In this document: positions 1 to 5,949 of the stretch, one piece after another
Position numbering within the stretch: position 1 is the first letter of the stretch
Layout of the letters: each line of letters opens with the position of its first letter
Assembly: GCA_947624095.1 (NCBI GenBank)
Contig: CANQIR010000043.1
Coordinates: forward strand, 1 to 8,646
Direction of reading: 5' to 3'
Length of the DNA stretch: 8,646 bases
DNA from: an uncultured Bacilli bacterium
GTDB taxonomy: Bacteria; Bacillota_I; Bacilli_A; RF39; UBA660
The notes under the pieces: model-generated
The model's database searches: none
Seen by the model: the letters and a program-made list of their open reading frames with translations, nothing else
Told to the model about the DNA's origin: nothing
Made by a program: the position numbers and the translations under genes

Positions 1-829
1 GTGCAAACATTACGGCTTCTTCATATAAGTCATCAAATGATTTAGTAGATGGCTCATTATTACAAGGATGGTGCCACGTTTGGTGATCAAGATTTAGATA
101 ATTAGGATTAATTTCTTTTATATGGTAGCTATAAGCTGATAAAACAGTAGAATTATGATAGATAATTTTACTAATTAGTTTATATAATTGTTTTTTGAGA
201 CCAGTACGATCTTGGCAGAGGAAACGTAATTTAATTTGAGCGTGAGATATTCCTTTGAGGTAATAATGAGCAATATTATTTTTGTTAAAGGACTTTTGAT
301 AGGATAGATTTATTAAATTATAAGTTGATTGTTTAATGGTAATATTGGGAATTACTTCTTTAGTTGTTTTGATATTTTTCAAGTCTTTATGATAATTTTT
401 GTTATAAATATAGGCATCTAATTCGGTTTCCATTAGGGTATGCATTCCGTGATATTTTTCAGTTTCTTTAGTATTATGATAGGTGCCAGTTTTATAGAAT
501 ACAAAGGGATGGGCTTTAGAGTCTAAGGCAAAGTGGCAGATAGAACCGTAGAGGTATGCTATGGCTTCTGGATCATTTTCCAATTTCAGTTCTTTGATAT
601 TACGGACAATATTAATTAAGTAATTTTGAGTGTTTGAGGAATGAGCGGTATGACCAAGTTTATGGATAGCTTGGTTTTCCTGTTTATTAAGGGATTGAAA
701 ATGATATAAGTAATCGTGACTTTGCGCAAAGACTTGCATATGGTTAATAGATACTAATTCTTGAATATCAATTGGCAGTCTTTCATATACTTCAGTAGCA
801 TGTTCTTTATGAGTAATAGTTGCTGGCAT
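1..829 (-). CDS. Zinc-dependent phospholipase C family protein (partial, C-terminus beyond window)
   Basis: I read 276 codons on the minus strand from ATG at 829-827 to the window edge with no stop. The start is set by an AGGTGAT Shine-Dalgarno (834-840) four bases upstream. The protein resembles the zinc-dependent phospholipase C/S1-P1 nuclease fold family (Pfam PF00882). It begins MPATITHKEHATEVYERLP, has a central SICHFALDSKAHPF motif (residues 96-109, HxxxD at H99/D103, further His at 107), then HGMHTLMETELDAYI (127-141, HxxxE at H130/E134), and ends its visible part with a W-HHP segment (252-255). This order of His/Asp/Glu ligands matches the trinuclear zinc site of bacterial phospholipase C. 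There is no signal peptide, so this branch is probably intracellular and its substrate is unknown; lipase activity should not be assumed. It is transcribed away from the Abi_2 gene and is not part of that operon. Confidence 0.85.
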   Translation of the reverse strand, partial: MPATITHKEHATEVYERLPIDIQELVSINHMQVFAQSHDYLYHFQSLNKQENQAIHKLGHTAHSSNTQNYLINIVRNIKELKLENDPEAIAYLYGSICHFALDSKAHPFVFYKTGTYHNTKETEKYHGMHTLMETELDAYIYNKNYHKDLKNIKTTKEVIPNITIKQSTYNLINLSYQKSFNKNNIAHYYLKGISHAQIKLRFLCQDRTGLKKQLYKLISKIIYHNSTVLSAYSYHIKEINPNYLNLDHQTWHHPCNNEPSTKSFDDLYEEAVMFA

Positions 830-860
830 AGTTATCACCTATGAATATAATAACATAATT

Positions 861-885
861 TCACAAAATCTTCATTTTTTTGTGA
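861..885. repeat. 8-bp inverted repeat in the divergent intergenic region
   Basis: TCACAAAA (861-868) and TTTTGTGA (878-885) are perfect inverted repeats around a 9-nt spacer. They lie between the divergent phospholipase-like gene and the Abi_2 gene, about 40 bp upstream of the latter's -10 box. This could be an operator or a small hairpin. I see no protein that would bind it, and no clear minus-strand promoter around it. Confidence 0.5.
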
Positions 886-927
886 CAATTATTCCATAAT
901 AAATGGCTATAATTTTAATGTTCTTTG

Positions 928-936
928 TGGTATAAT
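928..936 (+). promoter_or_regulatory. Extended -10 promoter for the Abi_2-HtrA unit
   Basis: TGGTATAAT is a perfect TATAAT (931-936) preceded by the TGn extension. No good -35 box lies 16-18 bp upstream, which is normal for extended -10 promoters. Transcription would start near 943, giving a leader of about 20 nt that just includes the AGGTGG ribosome site. Confidence 0.7.
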
Positions 937-947
937 GCTATTACAAT

Positions 948-953
948 AGGTGG
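948..953 (+). promoter_or_regulatory. Ribosome binding site that fixes the Abi_2 start at 962
   Basis: AGGTGG lies 8 nt before ATG 962. The longer in-frame GTG starts at 950 and 953 overlap this site and have no Shine-Dalgarno of their own, so translation very likely begins at 962. Confidence 0.7.
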
Positions 954-961
954 TGGCTAGG

Positions 962-1903
962 ATGTTAAAGACATTTAAAACTTTGGATGAGCAGATAGAT
1001 ATACTAAAGAGCAAAGGATTGGAAATAGAAGATTATGATTATACAAAAGATATACTTCTTCGAGAAAATTATTTCTTTATTAGTGGTTATAGACATCTAT
1101 TTTTAAAGTCACCACAAGATAGAATGTTTATACCGGGGACAACATTTAGAGAATTGTACTCATTATTTACTTTTGATCGGCAAATTAGAAATATTGTATT
1201 TAAGAATTTGTTGATTGTTGAGAATAATGCTAAGAGTATATTTTCTTATATGTTATCAAAGAAATATGGGATTAAAGAAAAGAATTATTTAAATGCTTCG
1301 AACTTTAGTCGAGATCCGGAGAAGAGTAGACAAATTAATGACTTAATAAAGAAGATGAAAAGACAGATTAGAATTAATGGGGGCCAACATGCAGCGACGG
1401 CTCACTATATGACTAATTATGGTTATGTTCCTTTATGGGTAGTTGTTAAGGTATTATCTTTTGGAATAGTTAGTGAATTATATTCTGTATTAAAGAAGGA
1501 AGATCAAGTTGAAATAGCAGAAGTTTATGGAATAGCTGTTGATGATTTATTAGTCTATTTACCAATATTAGCTAATTATCGTAATTTATGTGCACACGAA
1601 GATGTTTTATATGACCATAGGACACAGAGAAGGATTGATGATACAAAGTATCATTATTATTTGGGAATACCAATGATGGATGGCGAGTATATCTATGGTA
1701 AGGATGACTTATTCGCTCTAGTAATTATTCTTAAACAGTTGTTGAGAGAAGAGGATTTTACAATGTTTATGAATGAAGTTAGTTATGAAATATCATTACT
1801 TGAAGGTAGACTTAATAGTATTAATATAAGGAAAGTATTGGATAAGATTGGTTTCCCATTAAATTATAAAGATATAGTAAGGATGGATAGTTATGGAAAC
1901 TAA
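962..1903 (+). CDS. Abi family protein (Abi_2; AbiD/AbiF-type HEPN protein)
   Basis: This 313-residue protein matches the Abi_2 family (PF07751), whose lactococcal members AbiD and AbiF abort phage infection. Family landmarks appear in order: an N-terminal NYFFISGYRHLF segment (residues 36-47), the PLWVVVKVLSFGIVSELYSVL-type helix (157-177, including the SFG turn), and the RNLCAHE motif (207-213). The last gives R207-x4-H212, the R-x4-6-H signature of HEPN ribonucleases. The C-terminal end (KIGFPLNYKDI) is also typical, so the gene looks full length. ATG 962 is preferred over GTG 950 because only it has a spaced ribosome site. Its last 11 bases overlap the next gene, HtrA, so the two are probably translated together. 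Defence or toxin function is inferred from the family; many chromosomal copies in Bacillota are uncharacterised. There is no recognisable toxin-antitoxin partner gene. Confidence 0.88.
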   Translation: MLKTFKTLDEQIDILKSKGLEIEDYDYTKDILLRENYFFISGYRHLFLKSPQDRMFIPGTTFRELYSLFTFDRQIRNIVFKNLLIVENNAKSIFSYMLSKKYGIKEKNYLNASNFSRDPEKSRQINDLIKKMKRQIRINGGQHAATAHYMTNYGYVPLWVVVKVLSFGIVSELYSVLKKEDQVEIAEVYGIAVDDLLVYLPILANYRNLCAHEDVLYDHRTQRRIDDTKYHYYLGIPMMDGEYIYGKDDLFALVIILKQLLREEDFTMFMNEVSYEISLLEGRLNSINIRKVLDKIGFPLNYKDIVRMDSYGN

Positions 1904-3005
1904 TAAGAGAAAGACTAATTGGGCTTTAACTATTGTATTATGTTTATGTTGTATTGTAGTTGGAGCGGTAGTAATGTATGGATTGTTTTACTTTTTTCCA
2001 ACACAGCTTTCTTCAGTAACGAATATAAATAAGTTGGAAAAGGAAGTAACAGTTAATGAAAAAGGGATTAGTGATGCTGTTGAGAAGATATATGATGCGG
2101 TAGTTGTTGTTGAGACTTACGAAGATAATAGAGCAATAGCTAGTGGTACAGGTTTTGTATATAAGTTAAAGGATGATAAGACTGCTTATATATTAACAAA
2201 TAATCATGTTATTGAAGATGGTAATAGAGTATATGCAACTTTTACAAATGGTAAAAGAATAGAAGTTGATATTATAGGTAGTGATAGTTATGCGGACATT
2301 GCAGTGTTAGCGGTAGATAAAGAAGATATTATTACAGTAGCAGAAATTGGTAGTAGTACTGATGCTAAGGTAGGTGATACGGTATTTGCTACTGGGGCAC
2401 CACTTGATAGTGCAACTTATTCTTGGACAGTTACAAGAGGAATAGTTTCTGGTAAAGATAGAATGGTGGAAGTTAGTACGGATAATTCTAGTTCAGCTGA
2501 TTGGATTATGAAGGTATTACAAACGGATGCTGCTATTAACTCAGGAAATAGTGGTGGACCATTAGCTAATTCTAATGGTGAAGTAATTGGAATAAATTCA
2601 CTTAAGCTGGCTTCGACTGGGGTTGAAGGTATGGGATTTGCTATACCAATTGAAGATGCCTTAGAGATAGCAACAAAATTGGAAAATGGAGAAGAAATAG
2701 TAAGACCAGTACTGGGAATATCAATGTATGATGTAAGAAATACTTTATATTTAGATAGATATGGCATAAAATTACCGGATAATGTATCAGCTGGAGTTGT
2801 AATTGCTGATGTTGAAAGAGGATCTTGTGCTGCCAAGGCTGGACTTAAAACGAATGATATAATTACCAAGATGGGAGATGCCAATATTACTTCGGTAGCG
2901 ATGTTAAGATATCAATTATATAAATATGAAGTTGGCGATACAGTAGAAATAACGTATTATAGAAATGGTAAACAGAGTAAAGTTAATGTGACTTTAACTG
3001 ATTAA
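1893..3005 (+). CDS. htrA: Membrane-anchored HtrA-like serine protease with one PDZ domain
   Basis: This 370-residue protein is an S1C (DegP/HtrA) protease. A short basic N-terminus (KRK, 5-7) is followed by one membrane helix (about 10-35), which places the protease outside the cytoplasmic membrane. The trypsin-like domain (about 60-265) carries the full triad: H105 in TNNHVIEDG, D135 in SYADIAVLAVD and S220 in the GNSGGPL loop. One PDZ domain (about 272-368) ends the protein, with the expected GVVIADVERGSCAAKAGLK carboxylate-binding region (301-319). The length suits Gram-positive HtrA/HtrB proteins, which degrade or hold misfolded exported proteins. ATG 1893 follows a GGATGG-type ribosome site that lies inside the Abi_2 reading frame, and the 11-nt overlap indicates coupled translation. 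A terminator follows at once, so protease and Abi_2 form a two-gene unit. No CssRS-type operator was recognised upstream. Confidence 0.95.
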   Translation: METNKRKTNWALTIVLCLCCIVVGAVVMYGLFYFFPTQLSSVTNINKLEKEVTVNEKGISDAVEKIYDAVVVVETYEDNRAIASGTGFVYKLKDDKTAYILTNNHVIEDGNRVYATFTNGKRIEVDIIGSDSYADIAVLAVDKEDIITVAEIGSSTDAKVGDTVFATGAPLDSATYSWTVTRGIVSGKDRMVEVSTDNSSSADWIMKVLQTDAAINSGNSGGPLANSNGEVIGINSLKLASTGVEGMGFAIPIEDALEIATKLENGEEIVRPVLGISMYDVRNTLYLDRYGIKLPDNVSAGVVIADVERGSCAAKAGLKTNDIITKMGDANITSVAMLRYQLYKYEVGDTVEITYYRNGKQSKVNVTLTD

Positions 3006-3029
3006 AAAGCGATTGCAAGATTGCTTTTT
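3004..3029 (+). terminator. Intrinsic terminator of the Abi_2-HtrA unit
   Basis: The arms AAAAAGCGAT (3004-3013) and ATTGCTTTTT (3020-3029) form a 10-bp stem with one G-T wobble and a 6-nt loop. The T-run forms the 3' arm and the hairpin begins inside the HtrA stop codon. This separates HtrA from the following gene. Confidence 0.8.
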
Positions 3030-3049
3030 ATTTGGGATTAAGATAAAAT
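3021..3049 (+). promoter_or_regulatory. Candidate promoter for the DUF4190-like/CPBP/acidic protein unit
   Basis: TTGCTT (3021-3026) and TAAAAT (3044-3049) are separated by 17 bp and would start transcription near 3056, leaving room for the GGAGGG ribosome site at 3071-3076. The -35 overlaps the terminator arm. A perfect TTGACA at 3054-3059 has no -10 at a usable distance, because the ribosome site falls there. The call is tentative. Confidence 0.35.
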
Positions 3050-3085
3050 TATATTGACAAGTATATTGTTGGAGGGAGTGAGATT

Positions 3086-3460
3086 ATGAAAAAGGATAGA
3101 CGTTTAGCAGTAGCTTCTTTAGTTTTAGCATTAATAGCTTTAATACCTTTTATATATTTACCAAGTAATATTAAGGTAGCAATGGCAATTGTAGTAATTT
3201 GTATATTAGTTGCTGTAGTAGGGGTCGTATTGGGATTCTTAGGGAAAAAACAAGATAAAGGTATAGCGATAGCAGGGACGATAATAGGTTTTGTAGCTAT
3301 ATTTATACTATGTATTACTTTATTTGGACTTGTTGTTATTAAAGATGCTAAAGATTGTGTAGTAAAAGATGATGAGGTATCAACTTGTGAATATATGGGT
3401 CAAGAAATAGAGATACCTAATGTTTTATTAACTGATGATCAGATGAAAGAACAGGAATAA
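3086..3460 (+). CDS. DUF4190-like small membrane protein
   Basis: This 124-residue protein has three hydrophobic helices (about 8-26, 30-53 and 61-86) and a short polar C-terminal tail (87-124). The pattern of an LAVASLVLALIAL opening, a central LGFLGKK turn and a KGIAIAGTIIGF helix is that of the DUF4190 group, found in many Gram-positive bacteria with no settled function. The tail carries two cysteines (CVVKDDEVSTC, 92-102) that could form a disulfide if it lies outside. The start is supported by the strong GGAGGGAGTG site before ATG 3086. Only 3 nt separate its stop from the CPBP protease start, so the two are co-transcribed. Nothing in the sequence fixes its role beyond being an integral membrane partner gene. 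Confidence 0.7.
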   Translation: MKKDRRLAVASLVLALIALIPFIYLPSNIKVAMAIVVICILVAVVGVVLGFLGKKQDKGIAIAGTIIGFVAIFILCITLFGLVVIKDAKDCVVKDDEVSTCEYMGQEIEIPNVLLTDDQMKEQE

Positions 3461-3463
3461 TTT

Positions 3464-4825
3464 ATGGAAAAGAAAAAGATTAATGTTATTATATATACGA
3501 TATTGATGTTTTTTCTTTTTGTGATAATTGCAGAAGGAATAATATGGGGACCTGGTGGAAGATTAATTGTCCAAGCAATTTATAATTATCCTCAAGGGAG
3601 TTTTGTAATATCAGAAGCGGTATTAGCAGTTTTAGTATTAATTGTAATGTTATTATTTAAAAACTCCTATGTATTTACGCAAAAAAGAGAAAAAGTAAGT
3701 ACGGGTTTATTTTATGGTTTATTCTATATTATAGGTAGTATCTTATTTATTATATTATTTGGTTTTGCTGGTAAGGGATTTACGGGTGGACTTTCGTTAG
3801 TTAATTTGGTAATTGGTAGCTTCTTAGTAGGAGTTTGTGAGGAATTCTTATGTAGAGGTTGGTTACTTAATGAATTTTTAGAAAGATATGGAGATAGTAA
3901 AAAAGGAATCTGGTATTCAATTATCATTAGTGCCACTATATTTGGTTTAATGCATTTAGGAAATATTTTTTCTATTGGCCAAGGCGTATATACGACTATT
4001 TCGCAAGTATTAAATGCTTTAGGAATAGGGATTGTATTTGGGGTAATATACTATAAGACGAAGAATATATGGTCAGTAGTTTTATTACATGGCTTATGGG
4101 ATTTTTCTTTATTATTAAATGATATAATGCCGGTTACCGAAACTACTGAATTAACAATGAGTTTTTCTATAATTGGTATCATATTTGGGGTGTTAGTAGT
4201 TTTATCACAGTTACTGGTTATTATACCTTATATTAATAATATTGATGAAAAGCCAAAAAAGAAAGCAGTTATTGGTTATTCTATATTAGCGATAGTATTT
4301 TATTTATTATTTACGATGGGAAATGGTCTTATATCTTCAAAGATGGGGAATACCTATACTTTTGAAAATTTATCTTTAGAGAATTATGCTGTTATATATG
4401 ATAATTATGATAAGTATGAAATGAGTAAGGATAATACTAAGGTTTTATTGGAAACTGTTGATGATAAGTTAGTGCTTTTAAATGAGACGACTAAATATGA
4501 AGTGGAATTAGATTGTAAAAATTTAATAGACTATATTATTATGGAAGATGGTAATTATTATATATTAGGTTATATTGATTATGTTGATAGTGTTAATGTT
4601 TTCTTGAAATATGTTTATATAAATAAAGATAATATTAATGATAGTAATAAATTTATGGATAGTGTTAAGGATAATATGCATAAGTATTTATTATCTGGTA
4701 GAGCGGAATTAGTAGTAATAGATGATCGAGAAAATAATAAGAATTATTTAAGTGCTTATAGTAGTGATTATGGACATTATGTATTGATAAATGAAGAGCA
4801 GATGGCTATATTGAATAGAGATTAG
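3464..4825 (+). CDS. CPBP family intramembrane glutamic protease with an extra C-terminal domain
   Basis: This 453-residue protein has the CPBP/Abi (Rce1-like, PF02517) core. The three family motifs are present: EEFLCR (E126, E127, R131), FGLMH (F160, H164) and HGLWD (H209, D213). They sit within about seven to eight membrane helices spanning residues 7-260. Family members cleave near CAAX-type ends or act in bacteriocin self-immunity; the substrate here is unknown. After the core comes one more helix (about 267-288) and then about 160 polar residues (290-453) that I do not recognise and that are not part of the usual 200-300-residue CPBP protein. The extension is rich in Asp, Asn, Tyr and Lys and has alternating hydrophobic strands. 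The ribosome site AGGA (3453-3456) lies inside the end of the preceding gene. It is the middle gene of a three-gene run with the DUF4190-like and acidic proteins. Confidence 0.88.
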   Translation: MEKKKINVIIYTILMFFLFVIIAEGIIWGPGGRLIVQAIYNYPQGSFVISEAVLAVLVLIVMLLFKNSYVFTQKREKVSTGLFYGLFYIIGSILFIILFGFAGKGFTGGLSLVNLVIGSFLVGVCEEFLCRGWLLNEFLERYGDSKKGIWYSIIISATIFGLMHLGNIFSIGQGVYTTISQVLNALGIGIVFGVIYYKTKNIWSVVLLHGLWDFSLLLNDIMPVTETTELTMSFSIIGIIFGVLVVLSQLLVIIPYINNIDEKPKKKAVIGYSILAIVFYLLFTMGNGLISSKMGNTYTFENLSLENYAVIYDNYDKYEMSKDNTKVLLETVDDKLVLLNETTKYEVELDCKNLIDYIIMEDGNYYILGYIDYVDSVNVFLKYVYINKDNINDSNKFMDSVKDNMHKYLLSGRAELVVIDDRENNKNYLSAYSSDYGHYVLINEEQMAILNRD

Positions 4826-4844
4826 TTAGGAGAGATGGATTAGA

Positions 4845-5261
4845 ATGAAAAATATGGCATTATTTAATATGTTTAATGCAGATGATGATACCGAGAAATT
4901 AGCTAATACATTATCTTGGCTTGATGATGAAAAAGAAAATGAAAATAATAACAATGGTAATAGTGGCAGTGAAGATAATAATGTAGTTGATAATGATTCT
5001 GGTAAGGATGAAAATGTCGATACTGAAAAAGATACTGAATCTAATAAGGATCAGGATAACAATGATGACAAAGATGATAAGGATTCAGAAGATAAGGAAG
5101 AAGATAAAGATTCAGCAAAAGATAAGGATAAGAAAGATGCTACTGATGAAAGTGAAGATGAAGGAAGTATTATTCCTTGGATAGCTTTAGGTGTTGGTGT
5201 TGTTCTTGTGCTTGGAGGAGCTGGATGGTACTTCTTAGTATTTAAGAAAAATAGAAAATAA
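4845..5261 (+). CDS. Acidic low-complexity protein with a C-terminal membrane anchor (unknown function)
   Basis: I do not recognise this 138-residue protein. Residues 1-30 are an ordinary, partly helical segment (MALFNMFNADDD, then LANTLSWLDDEK). Residues 31-108 are almost entirely Asp, Glu, Lys, Asn and Ser and must be disordered. A single membrane helix (about 109-133, PWIALGVGVVLVLGGAGWYF) is followed by the basic tail FKKNRK. The end looks like the membrane part of a cell-wall sorting signal, but there is no LPXTG-type motif and no N-terminal signal peptide. An in-frame stop at 4827-4829 rules out an upstream signal sequence. A good AGGAGAG site (4828-4834) precedes ATG 4845. It is last in the three-gene unit, 19 nt after the CPBP protease, which could be its processing enzyme (inference only). 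Confidence 0.75.
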   Translation: MKNMALFNMFNADDDTEKLANTLSWLDDEKENENNNNGNSGSEDNNVVDNDSGKDENVDTEKDTESNKDQDNNDDKDDKDSEDKEEDKDSAKDKDKKDATDESEDEGSIIPWIALGVGVVLVLGGAGWYFLVFKKNRK

Positions 5262-5267
5262 GGAAGT

Positions 5268-5300
5268 AAAAAAGTAACTATGAAAAGTAGTTGCTTTTTT
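5268..5300 (+). terminator. Intrinsic terminator after the acidic membrane protein
   Basis: Arms AAAAAAGTAACTA (5268-5280) and TAGTTGCTTTTTT (5288-5300) pair as a continuous 13-bp stem with one T-G wobble and a 7-nt loop. The 3' arm ends in six T. It lies 7 bp after the stop codon. Confidence 0.88.
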
Positions 5301-5323
5301 GTATAATTAAGATGGTGATAATT

Positions 5324-5800
5324 ATGGATAGTAAATTAAAAGAAATTATTGAAATATTAACTTTAAAAGGTAAGTTTATTAGTACGATGGAATCTTGTAC
5401 TGGTGGAGGAGTTGCTAATGCAATTACGAATATTGAGGGAGCTAGTGAGGTATTAAAGTTTAGTGCAGTTACTTATTCTAATGAATATAAAATTAAAATG
5501 GGAGTTCGGGCTGAAGTAATTGATAAGTATTCGGTTTATAGTGATGAGACAGCTAAAGAAATGAGTAGGAATATTGCAATATTTGCTAATGCTAATTATG
5601 GAGTAGGGATTACTGGAAAGTTGAATAGATTAGATAAAAATAATTTATATGGAGAAGATAATAGAGTTTTTATAAGTATTTATGATAGGGATGAGGATAA
5701 ATATTATGAAAAGGATGTGGTAGTTGATAAAGCTAGTAGAAAAGAGAATAAGGATGTAGTTATTAATTTGATAGCAGATGAACTATTAAAGATTTTGTAA
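5324..5800 (+). CDS. pncC: Stand-alone CinA C-terminal domain protein (nicotinamide-nucleotide amidohydrolase, PncC-like)
   Basis: This 158-residue protein matches the CinA C-terminal domain (PF02464). The PncC enzymes turn nicotinamide mononucleotide into nicotinate mononucleotide and ammonia in NAD salvage. The nucleophile motif ESCTGG (23-28, Ser24) is intact, as are YSNEYK (51-56) and the following VYSDETAKEM helix (71-80). The length equals the single-domain enzyme; the N-terminal MoaB-like domain of full CinA is absent. The stretch after GITG (95-98) reads KLNRLDKNN where the usual form has a glycine-proline loop (GxxGP), so this is a divergent branch and activity is not certain. Start choice: GGTGAT (5314-5319) four bases before ATG 5324 fits a ribosome site; ATG 5312 is in frame but overlaps it. 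The gene is monocistronic between two terminators, and I see no clear promoter of its own. Confidence 0.85.
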   Translation: MDSKLKEIIEILTLKGKFISTMESCTGGGVANAITNIEGASEVLKFSAVTYSNEYKIKMGVRAEVIDKYSVYSDETAKEMSRNIAIFANANYGVGITGKLNRLDKNNLYGEDNRVFISIYDRDEDKYYEKDVVVDKASRKENKDVVINLIADELLKIL

Positions 5801-5822
5801 GTTAAGGAGTAAATAGCGAGAG

Positions 5823-5846
5823 AACCAGCACAACTGTTGGTTTTTT
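5823..5846 (+). terminator. Intrinsic terminator after the PncC-like gene
   Basis: AACCAGCA (5823-5830) pairs with TGTTGGTT (5835-5842), giving 8 bp with one G-T wobble and a CAAC loop. It is followed by more T to 5846. It lies about 20 bp beyond the stop codon. Confidence 0.85.
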
Positions 5847-5897
5847 AGTGGTACAAATTAAGCGAGTGAATCTATGGCTAGTAATAAAAGTAAAATG

Positions 5898-5906
5898 TGT
5901 TATAAT
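5898..5906 (+). promoter_or_regulatory. Extended -10 promoter for the SWIM protein gene
   Basis: TGTTATAAT combines a perfect TATAAT (5901-5906) with the TGn extension, and there is no matching -35. Transcription would start near 5913, about 37 nt before the ATG. It has the same promoter style as the Abi_2-HtrA unit. Confidence 0.65.
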
Positions 5907-5949
5907 ATGGGTGATTTGGGAATGTTTGGAGTTTGGGGATGAGTAAACG

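Noticed and set aside
950..961. GTG starts giving a longer Abi_2 protein
   Set aside because: They overlap the AGGTGG ribosome site, lack one of their own, and lie only about 13 bp after the -10 box.
2417..2884. 155-codon open frame on the minus strand inside htrA
   Set aside because: It is antisense to a well-supported protease domain, has no ribosome site and no recognisable protein character.
4987..5184. 65-codon ORF in the second frame of the acidic protein
   Set aside because: It is an out-of-frame reading of GAT/AAG repeats that gives only Met, Ile, Lys and Arg runs.
5302..5307. TATAAT before the PncC-like gene as its promoter
   Set aside because: There is no -35 at the right distance and no exact TGn extension, and transcription from it would begin within the ribosome site.
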